DNA of 46,392 nucleotides from Spirogloea muscicola. Lineage: Eukaryota > Streptophyta > Zygnematophyceae > Spirogloeales > Spirogloeaceae. The DNA is taken from positions 487,634-534,025 of the forward strand of contig WELB01000006.1 in assembly GCA_009602725.1 (NCBI GenBank), written 5' to 3'. Position numbers and translations under genes: made by a program. This document shows, one piece after another, positions 1 to 12,610 of this stretch. Below the pieces are notes generated by a model. It did not search any database. It was not told where the DNA came from and saw nothing but the letters and a program-made list of their open reading frames with translations. Position 1 is the first letter of the stretch. The number at the start of each line of letters is the position of its first letter.

Positions 1-118
1 TCTTCAGGCCCCGCAGTCGCTGCTTAGCTCGTAGTTTGGCCCCTTCGAACCTTGTCAATTCTTTTCGGGCTGGCTTCTCACAGCCCTTGCCCCCATTCGG
101 AGAGCCACTTCTTCTTGC
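1..118 (+). repeat. 3'-tail copy of a non-LTR retrotransposon
   Basis: This segment nearly repeats the sequence that follows the stop codon of the retrotransposon ORF at 29640 (copy at 29671-29850). Shared landmarks are GCTGCTTAGCTCGTAG, GGCCCCTTCGAACCTTGTC and GGGCTGGCTTCTCACAGCCC. No coding part is attached, so it looks like a severely 5'-truncated insertion, or the window starts inside one. Confidence 0.6.
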
Positions 119-3100
119 TGTTCATAGCCCTCGGCCCCTTCAGGAGAGCCACTTTCTTTCACAGCCCTCGCCCCCTTTGAATGAGCTTCTTCAAATACTT
201 TTTCTAGGCTGGCCACTCACAGCCATCGCCCTCTACTGGAACAGTCTTTCTTCCTACTTCTCTCTGTCACCTTAGCCACCTTAGCATAAGGCTTCGCTTA
301 TGTAGCCCTTGTTTTTGCAATAGACTTGCTGTACAAAGTATTCGCTTAAATTGGCCTACCTTTCATTTCATGCGCACTGCACGCCTGGAAGAGCTTACCA
401 TTCTGGTTATCCTCTACAGCCGCTTCTGGCTATCAGCAAGGGGACTGCTTTCCGGTTGCTGATATTTCTAACTTGCGGCTGCTAACCAGGGGCTACTGAG
501 CGACCGTCCTTCGCGGTGCTTGCACAGCTGTGTAATCTAGCGCTTACCGGCCCCTCAGACGTTGTCCATTGTGGTCGGGCTGGCCTTTCGCAGCCCTCGC
601 ACCCTTTGGAATGCAATCCTCGGCCCCATTGCAAGTGCTTACACAGGCCATCGCCACCTGAGAAGAGAGAAGGGCTCGCCCATTGAGGATAGGGGCTGAG
701 AAGAACCCTCCCCTCGAGAGTGGCGCCGTGGCGAGCGAGTCCGGCGCCGGTTCCATGTCGGGCCCCGCCGCAGCCCCATCCGTCTGCGGCGTCAGGCCTC
801 CTCTTCGATTTTCTCCGCGGCGCCTGCCGGCGCGCCGCGTCGCGCGCCGACCCGCGGATCCGCCGATGCGCCCACGCGCCGGCGCCGCGCTCCGACACGG
901 CGGGGCCCAGCAGCGGCGGCACAAGGCGGGCACAGCAGCGTCGCCACTAGCGCCGCAAGCCCGACGGCGAGGCCGCCGCCAGCCGGCCTGCCGGTGGTCG
1001 TCATCGGGGGGCGGGCCCGCAGGCGCCACGACGGGGCCTCTGCGGGGCCCACGACGGCTCAGGTGACGCAGCGCAATCGGCATCGGAGCGCGCTGGCGTG
1101 CCGCGAGCGGCCCCGAGCGCGAAGTAGATGCAGATACGGTGGCCACGCGTCCACAGTGGGGTTTGCAGACGACGGGGCCGCCTGCTTTCCGTGTCCGGGC
1201 AAGCGGGCCGGTGAAACGGCAGACGTCCCCCTTTTCACACAGCTTAGAAGCCCCCGAAAGCCCACCCCCCCCCCTCCCCCCCCGGCGGGCTTCGCCGGCC
1301 ACGCCGCCACCAAGCCTGGCGCCCCATGTGCCCGCGCCGCTCCCGCACGGGTTCCGCCGCACTCTTCGCCTCGCTTGGAGAGGGGCCGCCCACCCTGCCT
1401 CGGCCCCTCTTGCTCCCTGCCCGCAGCCTCGCAGAAGGCGGCGCCCGCGACACTCCTCGATCGCTCCACCCCTCGGGCTCAGAACATGCATGTGAACAGT
1501 CCGGCAGCGTCCTTTGCCCACGCGGCCCACGCTTTGCCCCATCGATTGTCGCCATGTGCGGGTCGCATTTCCCCATCAATTCCCACCATGTGCGGGTCGC
1601 TCGCCTCCCTCACCATCGCCATCCTTTTGAGCCTTGTCCATGTTTTATTGGGCTGGGCTTTTACAGCCAAGCCCCGCTCTGGGAGCTTCTCCCTCCACCA
1701 GCTCATTTCGGGCCCGTCATAGAAAGCATCAGCACATTAGAAAAGACCAGGCGTTCAAGAAGGCGCTGATTGCTTGACGGCCCACCAAGCTGCCCATATC
1801 GGCTACTGTGCCCCTGCTGGCGCATGCCACTGTGGTAAGCAGCCCTTTTGCAGGGTGTGATTCTTAATACTCCTCCAGGACATGAACATGCCATGTCATT
1901 GACTGTAGAGTAAGCAAGACCGCCACAGTACCTATCGCCAGTTTCGAAACCCCTCCAACGTTGGCCTGGCACCATAAGAACCAAGCCCTTGAGGAGACCA
2001 CCTCTATTCCGTCTGCTATGAACCTCAATGGCGGCCACGGTAAGGAATGGTTCCTTCTCCAGCATCTGGCCCAGCTGGTGGACGCGCGTTGTCGTGTTCG
2101 GGGGGGCAGCTTGGGGCACACTAGCATTCCGGTAATTGCACATTACAGAATGAAGCTTTCGCTAAGTTCGCAGCGCTCCCAGGCTTTGGCTGTCTACAGC
2201 GTGCTGAGCGTGCACTAAGCATTGGCAAGTCGCTTCCGTGGATTGCTCCGGCTCCTCAATGAAGCCTGCCCCCTTTGTTTATGCTCACTCGTGGGTACTG
2301 AGTCCCCCTTCAGCCTGCTATTGCATTGTTACCTTAACCACCTTAGCGTACGGCTTTGCCTTGTAGCCCCTCTTGTTGCACACTGCCGTTCAGGCAAATT
2401 CATCTGGCCTCCACTTCATTCCATACGCACCGCGCGCCCCTCGTCTTACTTGGCACGGCGCGAGCCGTGCACGGCGCCAGAGGGCATAGGGGCAGGAATT
2501 AAATGCAAGTATTAGGCCTGCAGCGAGCCTGGGTGCCGAGGCTCATGCAGTGAGCCAAGCAGAGGACCTGAAGGGCGGCCAAAACAGGCCGGGCTCCCAC
2601 GCCGTTTCCTGGCTGGCTGGCTCACGCTTAGCCGTGGCCCGTAGCTCATCGCTGCCACGCAGCTGAATGCATGGCCTGGCCACCGCGTGATCGTCCTGAT
2701 GGATTTCCTGGTGAGGGGGCTCGGGCGTGGCTCCGAAGTTTCCAAGAGCCAGCAGCCATAGCTTGCGCTGCACTTGGGACGAACGCAGTGACCGCCCTTG
2801 CCGCGCCGCCACTGTCTTGCTCCTCACACCGGCTTGGCTAATTTGCGGTACTCTGAGGCTTAGGCTTCTGGCTGTCGAGCGGTAGCACAGACATCAAGTG
2901 GGAGGTGAGCAAGGGTCGAGGAGGCAGTATAAGTGATTGGTAATTGTGTGCCACTCCGGTAGCATGAATGCATGTTGCTCTCGCACGGGCTACAGCGCTC
3001 CTTGAATCTTCTGGATGCCTAGGGTCGTGCTAGCTTGGACCCACTTTGTATAATTAGAAGACATGCATAGGAAGGCTGTCCACTGCAGTCACATGCAACT

Positions 3101-3479
3101 CAAGACTTTGTGTGATCGTGCAGGTACAGGTGTTTCAGCATAGAGGAACTCGTTGGCTGCAATTGATGGTGTGCCTAGACAAGATAGTGCTGATGGGTAT
3201 ACTCGCCACAGTATCCTGTGAGGGGTTGCAGGTAAGTTCGTGGCCTGCAACTCGATGAGCTAGGCAGCTCTCATGCTTATCTTTTAAATAAGTTGGTGAC
3301 ATCTCATGTAGAACACTCCACGTCATTGCAGTCTCCATAATTCCCTGCTGTCTGCAAAGCACATTGCGAAAGGAGGGCAGTCTGAAGCCGCATAAGGTCC
3401 ATGCTGTCTATCACATGGCTACTTTACCTCAGCTGTAGGCCTACTATGGGCCTGCTGTAGCTGTTGTTTCTGCCTTAGC
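119..3479. other. Non-coding and repeat-rich stretch with no resolved gene
   Basis: About 540-1560 is very GC-rich and open in several frames at once, which is composition rather than coding evidence. It holds a poly-C tract near 1262-1285 and copies of the GGGCTGG fold-back repeat near 566-600 and 1637-1668. The block GGGCTCGCCCATTGAGGATA near 675 recurs near 14960. From about 1700 to 3479 I see no exon with recognisable protein content. Confidence 0.5.
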
Positions 3480-3959
3480 ATGTCGCTGATATGCATGCTT
3501 GACCAAGTTTCGTCTCAGTTTGTCAGAGCGGCAGCACGCGGTAGCTTCCGTCAACCCGTAAGCCGGACTACAAGCTATTTGGCTGGGACTGCAGTTTCAG
3601 GCAACAATTACAAGCAGCTGCAGGCAACACCAGCGGCTTGCTTCTCCACGATGGTTTACTACGAGATGTACTCGAAGCAGCAGCTTGTCCGCCCATCAGC
3701 TGCTGGGGCTGAGGGCCTCTCGTCAAAAATGAAGGAGCTGCATATCAAGAATCCTGCTGTGGACCACTATGTCTTCAACTGTTGCTCTCAGAACAACATG
3801 ATCGCTGCCAATGGTTACAAGTACGGATTGACATGTGCTGATGATGGTTACGGTGACCGCAACGGCGTCACGATTGGGGACTTGGACGAGGAGGCCTACG
3901 GGGCGCAGCACACTATTCTGAGCTCCGACTACTCTTCCAACAGCAAGCTGCTGGAATGA
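3480..3959 (+). CDS. Small orphan protein with a putative mitochondrial presequence
   Basis: This is an uninterrupted 159-codon ORF that I do not recognise. The first ~55 residues are rich in Arg, Ser and Ala with few acidic residues (FVRAAARGSFRQPVSRTT) and reach a possible processing site near ACFST, as in mitochondrial targeting peptides. The rest is a compact, more acidic region with motifs NPAVDHYVFNCC, NGYKYGLTCADDGYGD and IGDLDEEAYGAQ, and three Cys residues. It lies tail to tail with the NOT3 gene, which ends at 4657 on the other strand. The ATG has A at -3. A single exon is unusual beside such intron-rich neighbours, so an upstream exon may be missing, or it could be a recent gene or retrocopy. 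Function is not assigned; the targeting idea is inference from composition. Confidence 0.5.
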   Translation: MSLICMLDQVSSQFVRAAARGSFRQPVSRTTSYLAGTAVSGNNYKQLQATPAACFSTMVYYEMYSKQQLVRPSAAGAEGLSSKMKELHIKNPAVDHYVFNCCSQNNMIAANGYKYGLTCADDGYGDRNGVTIGDLDEEAYGAQHTILSSDYSSNSKLLE

Positions 3960-4656
3960 CAAGGGCACACGGTACAATCCACTATTTGGCAGATGCACCG
4001 TAGAAGAGCTGCATGTTGGCAAACGCATGAGGACATGCAGCAACATATAAAGGTTCCACATGATGAGAAGCATTAGCGTCAGACAGAATTGCACATAGAT
4101 TGAAGGCGTCACCACGGCATTACCATCACTCGACTTCACATGCCTCGGCGTCTCAGCAGTGATGCAATTTGATTTTGCTTAGTCGACTTTCAGCAATGAC
4201 AGCAACAGCCTGACTGCAGGACGGTCTTGCATCAAGTCCTGTACTGACTTTTAGGCTTCAGCTCAGAGATTGGGGCCTGTGTACACACTGCAGCACATAT
4301 AGCACATCAGTGAACAAACACTGCACCTTTGATCCCCCCGACTCCTGCAACCACACGCACTGAGCAAGGAGGCAGCAGCTACTGTGCATGCATGCTGCAG
4401 CTGATAATGGTCGACATGAGGCTCAGGACGGACTCCGAAGGACATGCCAACGTCCTGTAATATATACACGCACCTGACATGGACTGTGATTCTGTGTAGC
4501 AAGCTAGCATGCCTGCTATTATTGACATCAGACCTCGTGGTACGTTATTACATCGTATGGCGACTGCATGTATAGCAGCCTCCAAATGGTGGCGCTTCGC
4601 TTTGATAGTAGAGCGACCGATAGGAGCGTCCTAAAGCTTCACAGTCATGTGTACAG
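3960..4656. other. Convergent intergenic region
   Basis: This is 3' flanking sequence between the small ORF and NOT3. On the minus strand a TGTAA motif lies at 4548-4552, about 105 bases past the NOT3 stop. TGTAA is the usual green-algal polyadenylation signal, so this is a reasonable candidate. I see nothing else. Confidence 0.4.
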
Positions 4657-7600
4657 TCATGCTTGTCTACTGCCATCCTCCAGGTATTTGTATTCAAAAG
4701 TGAAGCTGTTCTTGATGCGTGTGCACCTGCATTGACGGGCATGCACCAACATGCACACCTCAATCTGAATACACGTACTCACAAAACAACAGGACGACCG
4801 ACTGCAACCTATTGAGAAGGCATGACCAATACACCTAAACTTAAGCCGAATAAATTGTGATTGCTGAACGAGCAGGCTTCTTACAGAAACTGAAGAGCCC
4901 TCAAACAGCAACATGCTGACTTGAACTGGGGCTTACCACCCACTCGTCTGCCTGTCAGCACCTTCCACTTGGTGCAAGTTGAAGTCAAAGTACACATAGC
5001 TACCCTGCTCCGATTCTTCTGTTGCTATCTGTAAAAGAGCATCCAAGATTTGACTGCTCAGTGTCTGTACATGCAACTACAGCCATGGTATAATTGAGCC
5101 GTTACTGTGCCTCATCACAGAAACAGTGATATAATATTAAGCATCAAGTAGCATATGCATGTGATATCACGAATGCATGTGATATCAGTGATGACACACA
5201 AAGCTTTAGTAGGCAAGGTTGGGCGCTGCATTTGGAATCTAGAGTGGGTAACTAACATGAGGACTGGAATGGCGCTGAAACCAAGTGTTGTAGCGTGTGT
5301 GGTACCTCCACGCCTGCTTCTTAAGCTCCCGAGAAGCAAGGTACTGCAAATACGTGCCCTGTACAAGCAATGGGAAGTACTCAAATTGTCAGTGATGAAT
5401 TGATTATGCCAAGATCAGCATCGCTGATGCTCATCAAATGGGCTCGCCTAGAAAGCTTCACAAACAAGGAGTGCCTTTGACAAAGTCATATCTTTTTCGA
5501 GCCAACAGGTGGTGCAACATCTTATTCTGAATCAAGTACGTCAACCACTCTTCCTATGAATTCATTTGAGGCGAAGCAAGGATTGCAACTGGCGGGATGA
5601 CGCTGGAAAGCAAAAGACTAAGCATGTGAAGCTGAGATTGAATGCAGCTTCATATTGAGTGCACCTGCTGGAAGTAGAAAGCGAAGAACAAGGCATCAGT
5701 ATCGAGCTTCTCAAACAGTGCATGAGCGTTTTGAGCTGCCACTGGCGCTTGCGGCCAGCTGCAGGGCAACTTCAATGGCTTTGATGATGCGAACGTTGGC
5801 CTTGTGTCAGCACAAGTCAGCGAACATTTGGTTAATACTTGATCAGCATAAGCTGGTATCGATAGTGGCTCTTACGGCGTTAAGTTATCTGATTATGCTC
5901 GCGATATTATATCCCTTCAGTATCATAGCTCACATGTGCTTGTATACATGGTCAAAGAGGGTAGTATTGGGTGAACAAGAGAATGTCACGCATTTATGAG
6001 CTACTGAAAGGTTACCTTGCATCGCCTTGGTTCGGCGTTCCATTTGCTTGAGTCGGACTTATGTGCCTCAGCCCACTCACTAGCAGGGCGTCGGCCTCGC
6101 CATGCGGTCCCTTCGTACACTTTACAGGGTCAGGGAGCAGCTCATGAGCTGCTAAGCTGGAGCTTGCGGAGGTGTCAATATGATTCCGCCAACCAGGTGG
6201 GAATGACGGCTGAGAGTGCTCCTGAGGGGCTGCTGGCGTAAGTTGTTGATCTCGTTGGTGTTGACTTAAGAACCTGTTAGGGTGGTCAGATTTGGGAGTG
6301 AAGCCCAGCTCCCAGTCTTCCCGCAGCTTTTGTCCAACCTCCATGTCATTGCCCTTCTCCTCTGGGTTGATAGCAAGGCGAAGAGTCAGTCAGAAGCTGG
6401 ACTCCTTGACATATTGGTCAGCTATAAATTGTCCCAATCCACAAGTTGCATCCTCCATTTGCTGATTTCTGCTGACCTCTCAGTCCAACTCTGCTTCCTT
6501 GGTATCTGTGAATCCGAAAGCTTGGTGTCCTGCTCTTATTCTCTCTTGCTTCTCTACCAAGAATCGAGACCGAAAGAGCTTGTTGGGGGGTAAATGGTAT
6601 GGTGTGCAGGATTAGAGATGTCGCCAAAGTGTGCACTGCTTGCTTGAGTCTGAATAGAACCTGAAAGTGGGGAAGGATGACTAGTACGTACTTCCTTCCC
6701 GCTTGACTGGCTGGGATTGTTACTTTGCGGGTCAGTTGCTACTGTTTGCAAAGTTGCTGTAGAGGCCTGCCCCCTACTTCCACCTTTTGAGGAAGTTAGT
6801 TGTGAGTTTAAAAGATTGACTCCGATGTCACGAAGGACCTGCTCTTGCATCTGCATGCAATAGAGATACAATGAGTAAGTCGATGCTCTTTGCAGCAATT
6901 CGCAGAGGATAAAAGATTTGAATATGCCGTACTATAAGGAAAAGCATCAAAAGGACACTGCCTCAGCCATTTTGCTGGAGCGGATGCTTATTTTGGTAGG
7001 ATGCACGCCGTCACATTCTTATTACTATATTCACAGCCCTGAGCAATGAGGACAAGTTGCAGTAAACACTCACTTGAGGAGGTTCACTAATGTTGGATGA
7101 ATTAGCACTTGAATGTTGGGAGCTGGCCTGGGAGGTACCATCACTGACTTTGTCACCTTGGCTATCTAGTTGACTTGACTTCCGCGGAGTTGGCACAGTG
7201 CCTTTAATTCCAGAAATACTGCGAGAGAACAGCATGCTACTGGCCCTTGTACCAACTGGTGCAAGCCGTTCTCCCTGTCTCGACATGATTGATGCATGCA
7301 CAGGTGCATCCCTCCGCAAGAGCTCAACAGTCCCATCCTTTGTGTCCCTTTCACGAACCTGCAATGCCACAAAAAATAGGAAAAGTCATGCATTGCAGAG
7401 TTTCTAGCCATTGCTAGTCTTTGACGACTATAAACTGCATGCACTGAGTGACGCGATCAAGCTTCGCAAAGTATCTAGCCATTGCTAGCCTCTGACAGAG
7501 TCAGCTGCATGCATCTAACTCAAGTCCAAAGCTTGTCATGTGCTACCTATGCCAGACCTGTTCTATAGCAGGGTCCTGTGATACTACCAAACGGCTGGAA

Positions 7601-10600
7601 ATAGGAGGACTTTCCCGCCCAAATGCTGCAGCTAGAAGTGAGGCTCGTCTCCGTGTAGCTAGCATCTGTGAGTGCACAAGTCAGTCGGAGTGTTACTGCT
7701 CGTCTTACCGACATTGCAGGCTGCCGGAGTGGCTGATGTACATCTGATGAGACAAGTATAAGTGGGAAAGTCGAGTATACGATAGGAACATACAGATTGT
7801 GGAGAATGAGGAAGGTTGCGAGGAGACAAGGACTTGTTTCTTTTCGGTGTACTCGACATGTCTTCAGAGCATCCAGCGGCTGTTGGGCTGCAAGCGCTGC
7901 CGGGTATCTGCATCGGCAATGGACTGCCCATGGCATCTGGCATAGCGATCCATGTAACTGAATTAGATGGAACACTGGCACGTCATCTGGATTGATGACC
8001 GAGATTTTATGTCCTGGAAACCACTGGCACGACCAGAGCGCAAGCGATACGAGCATTTCTACCCGCAGAAGACCTGTCAAGCAAGAAGAAAGACACCCTG
8101 CTCGACTGCAGCATGTATTCTTCAAAATTTAGGACATAACGTAGGCACCTCAGTCATAGACCCAAGTCCTGGTGTGCACATCACCTGTGATCTTTGGTGG
8201 AAATGCATCTGCAATGATTGCTTGAAGCTCCTGTACAATCAACATAGGCCATGTAAGAAACATACACTCAGCTACCATGCCCTAAGCTCACAGGATTGCA
8301 AAAGATGCTGCGGTCAACTTGCAGTACACTGCTAGCTTTTACATCGAGATTAGTCTTGAAGACAAGGTACAGTCACTGCATGTTGACATTTTCAAGCAGC
8401 ATAATAGACCTCCCATCAGGGTTCAACTTGCAGGACTCAATCGTTTGGTCAAAGATGGGTCCACCGGCACCTTTTGCGAAGTACCACTTGTTGGTGAAGT
8501 GGCCAGCACAGTAGCTGCACTCTTGGGGCTGAGACCAGGTATAACTTTGGCTGCACGTCAAGCACACATCTCATCATCCATTCTGTCCTCCAGATGCAGC
8601 CATTAGAAGCAGATACACATGTTCAATTATAGGTCTCCAGGCTTCCATGGCTGCAGAAACAGATGCTTCAGGCCACCATGCATAGATTTCACAACATGAT
8701 GCGGATGTGCGCTGCTCGAGTTACTGTCACTGTATTTAGGGGTCCTGATCTGGCAGCCAAAGCGCAAGCTTATTTCTGAGGTAGCATAGATTATGTGCTG
8801 ACGATGATTTTGCACGACCTGCGCGCCCAATGCTAAGTTCTTCTCCAACTTTGCTGTCCAGCTTGTCAAATGGGAGGTGACTATAGATCGTCTCGTCATG
8901 CATGTAGTCTGGGTCCTGCATCCAGAAGTATGGATGATTCACGTAAGTATGTTTCAGACGAAGCTACACAGCATTGAGAGGCTCGATGGTACTCAGCTGA
9001 CATGCCTACGAGACATTACGACCTTCCTTTCAAAAGCCAAGAGCTAGACAGGCGCTCATACTGCCAGCATCAATGTGCAACACAGCATAGACTGTAGATG
9101 CAAGTCCATGACACCTGCAACAACCATCATGTATTTCAGAATGCACAGCAGTATATAGATTCAGGTATGTCGAATCAGGTAGTGACCTGATTCATGTCAA
9201 GGTAATATTCCAGCATGTCTCTTAGGTCGTCAACCTCCTGACAGGCAAGCTCGTTGTTCTCCAGCAGCCTATGTACCTACTTGATCCATAAACAAGGTAA
9301 AGAGGACGCCATCAGCAACAGCAGGCTGTGACACACATTAATACTTACTTGACCTTATACCATATGCTGCTCCTGGTCCCAGTGAAATATGTGGGACACT
9401 TCAGAGAGTATAGGAGTAGAGCTTGCTAGGCAAAGTGTGAGAGTGTCTGCACCATGGTAATTATTGGGACAACTCTACTCCGATTCAACCTTTAAAGCAT
9501 TTGATACCTGTTCCAACTTTGCGCGGTGCCATTTGTTCTGCACAGTAACACATAAATTTGAGAGCGTGAAATGACACTATTGTGGAGATTGTGCACCGTT
9601 GAGATTTCTTTGGCATAATTGCTTACGAATATGCATCAGTGTCTGGAAGCTTTATCCAGAAGCTTTTGTTGCTTTCAGGATTGGCTGACGAGGCCAGGAA
9701 TGGGACTGAAGAATAGACATTACTGCTTCCAATGGTGCAGAGATACTTCTCTTACCCTGTCAACCATGCACTCCAGCTCGGAAACCCTTGAACATGCCTT
9801 TTTGTTACCCCTTCCTGAGTGGGAGCAGCCAAATGCACCGACAATCTCAAAGAGCCGCCGATTGAAGGTCAGCATTGCTGTCCACACTCTGAGATATTCC
9901 AAGGTCTTGCTGCAGCTCTTCTACTTTGAGCCTCGAAATGGTAAGACCAAAATGAAACCCTCTGAGCTGAGTCCTTGATTTCGAATTTCAGAGATTATTA
10001 GTTCGTCATAGATGACATCAGATGCATGCATTAATTCACCTGGCCCTATGCTTTCAATTTCTGCTTCAAACGCATCAATTTGCAGCTGAAGCGCATCAAT
10101 TGTCTGCAGAAGCACACCACAAAGCTATCATTCCGATCACTGTAATAAGGTCCAGCCGCAGCCAGGCTTTTGCGAACAGGTGTGCCATGCATAATGCTGA
10201 AGCGCTGCTTACAGGCTCCAAAGTAGGCTAGCTTACCTTATTGAGGAAGGTTGCTGCTTCGACCTTTCCCTGCTCCTCTGGGTCCAATTTAGGCTTCGCC
10301 ATGAACCGAACGATCATTGTCGAGTCAGAAGTATACAATGGATGCTTTTGATGTCAATTGACAAGTCAGTGAGCATGGACAATATTCACAAACACAACCC
10401 TTTCAGTACTGATACCAGTGTCCATCAGCTGTCCAGCCGTGTACCTGCTGAACAAGCCCTTCCTTGGAGAATGCTTTTATTTTGGAGGCCTTTTCGCACT
10501 GCTTAAAGCGCTCCATTTCCTGCTCAATCTGCTTCCGTGCACTCTCGAGCTGGTCTGACAGCGCTTTTGTATCTTGGGTGGACAGCCATGTTCGGATCTG

Positions 10601-11213
10601 ATCTCGATACCTGTCGACAATATGGCCACCGCACAGCCAGAGATGATCTCTCCATTTCCAGGACTAGGTGATGTATCGTTGCTGGCGCGCTTTGAGTCAA
10701 ATTTCACGAGACCATGACTTTGGAGTACGACATAATCGCTTGCAAATTGCACATGCATGTGCAGTAGCTCAAGGATGATGCTATCTAAAAATCTCAGGGT
10801 ATGTCAGTCCAATAGGATTTCATAGGACAACGTGCTCGTACCTTTGTAATTTCTTGAGCTCCTTCTTCAACTCGTTCTCAAATTTGTCCTTCTTTGCTGT
10901 CTGCTCATTCGGAAAGTGTTAAGTCATGCAGGCTTCGTAATCATACTCCAGCTGAACTGACAGACTGCAGGTGGTTCAACACATCTGCATGCAAGCTGTT
11001 GATCGTGCTAACTTCAAAGCAGATGGCGAAGCGCAGGCGTGGCTCATTGTTTGACAAAAAGAGGACGGTCTATTTGAGGTTGCTCGCAAGAAGCTTACTA
11101 CGCACATCGTTGGCTTGGTCCATCTTCTCCCAAGTCCTGCCGAATTCGTCCAGCCCTTCTTGGACCTTCTTCAGGGTCCTCTCCACCTCCAGCTGCATCT
11201 TCTTGGTTCCCAT
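4657..11213 (-). CDS. NOT3: CCR4-NOT transcription complex subunit 3 (NOT3/NOT5 family)
   Basis: A scaffold subunit of the CCR4-NOT deadenylase complex (mRNA decay and translational control). N-terminal exons, phase-consistent: 11213-11106, 10900-10842, 10610-10445, 10293-10237, 10103-10040, 9814-9756, 9537-9508 (30 nt), 9276-9187, 8915-8819, 8550-8471. They encode the family's coiled coil, with [73 protein letters not shown] and [12 protein letters not shown] Ser/Thr/Pro/Gln-rich linker follows; clear linker exons are 7358-7074 and 6850-6692, while others between 8470 and 5760 are tentative. The C-terminal NOT box is in ~5758-5665 ([17 protein letters not shown]), 5358-5257 ([20 protein letters not shown]), 5028-4937 ([10 protein letters not shown]) and 4726-4657 ([15 protein letters not shown]). 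Identity is firm; the linker model is incomplete. Confidence 0.9.
7397..7512. repeat. Imperfect direct repeat in a NOT3 intron
   Basis: Two diverged copies of a unit with core TCTAGCCATTGCTAG, each followed by a CTGCATGCA motif, lie about 68 bases apart just upstream (in gene sense) of the exon that starts at 7358. Confidence 0.5.
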
Positions 11214-12610
11214 CGAGCAGGCAGGCTGCTCGAAAGACGACTGAAGATTACGCAGGCAAGTGTGTTACAGCATTTCTTGACTTTGAGCAGCTCCACGAGT
11301 GGCAGACGCAGCCGCAGCCGCAGCCGAATGGAAGAGCGCCGCAGCCATTTCCCTACCACGCGCTAGTAGGCAGGCCGGTGGTGGAAAGGGGGCTGCGCAG
11401 GCGCAGATTGAGGCCGCGGCTTTGGGGGACGGCGCTGCTTGTCCTCTGCCTGCAGTTGAGACGTCGCCAACAGCAATTTCCCCGGTCGAGGGACCTCTCC
11501 GCGCGCTAGAAACGGATTACGGCGAACGCCACCGGTCACGTGTGTGGGGCCCAATCTGGCGTTGCCAGACCGCGTCTTGGACCTTCTTGTGAGCCTCCCC
11601 AGATGCCCTCTACGCTCAGCAGCTGCAAGTGAGCAACAAGTAGAGATCCAAAGAAGTACAGGTCTGCAGGGTTGCAACCCTCAGAGCAGTTGGTGAATGC
11701 CTCGTAGTCAGGCACAACATGCCAATATACCCCAGTGTCTCAGCAGCCCAGCCACACCATCTATTCATCGAACTACAGGTTGAGTCACTAGATGCAGCTG
11801 CGAGGTGAGAGTACGTTGAGTGAAGATGCAGACGACAGTGACCCACTACCTATTGCTGCAGCAAATAATCAATAATGAGGCAACATGCCAGCGGACAATG
11901 TATACATGCTGCAGGGCCAGTGGTATGGGAGGGCACCGAGTGCCTCACAAAGTATGTGCATGCTACGTTTGCAGAAGCAGACCACACATGCCGTAGCAAA
12001 CGTTGCAGCACCTAACGGCATGGCTGTTGCCACGAATGGCGCCACTATTACATATGGCTAGATTAGTAGCATGAAGATAATCGAGGAGGCGTCAAGTATT
12101 TTAACAGTAGTTGCACAATGGGCTTGGTTCTTGCTCTTGCCACATGTCAGCTTGTTGAGATATCTGCGAGATTCATTCTGACAGGTGCCTCACAGAGCTG
12201 GCAGGATACTAGCATAATCTTATCTGCCAGATTTACTGGCATTAGTGGCAAAAGTGGAATGCTTGACATGCTGGCAACGCTGGCGATGCTGGCAATACCT
12301 GCCAGCAAGTACTGCCTAGCAAGTAGTCATTTGCCTTTCAGTCCAAGGCTGTCATCGTGGACATAGTAAGAAGCCATCTGCACTGCAAGCGATCTGAGTA
12401 CTCCCTCTTTCCGATTGCTATATACAACTCTGGCCACTTGCTCATTCAGTTGGCGGTTATGTTGCCTTGCGTGCTTATTCGTATCATGTCCTCCATGTCT
12501 CCAGTGCTGCAGCAGCCAATGAGGCATGCGTAAGCCAAGTCTTCGTCCTACACCAGTTGCTTAAGTGCATCCTTGGATTCACTTCCAAGTCCAGATTCAC
12601 GTCCAACAAT
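11214..12610. other. NOT3 upstream region and unassigned spacer
   Basis: A GC-rich patch at about 11290-11580 lies directly upstream of the NOT3 ATG and probably carries its promoter and 5' UTR. From 11600 to 12610 I find no exon I can support. The part at about 12195-12310 is dense in TGGCA/TGCCA pentamers, which may be a degenerate tandem repeat. No TATA box stands out. Confidence 0.4.

Noticed and set aside
544-1542. Long minus-strand open frame (332 codons) in GC-rich DNA
   Set aside because: The same region is open in most frames on both strands, the product is low-complexity Arg/Ala/Gly/Pro, and repeat units cross it. This is composition, not a gene.
8319-8606. Open frames on both strands that could suggest a gene nested in NOT3
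   Set aside because: A third reading (8550-8471, minus, [14 protein letters not shown]) joins the NOT3 exon ending at 8819 in phase and fits the Ser/Pro linker, so the others are shadows.
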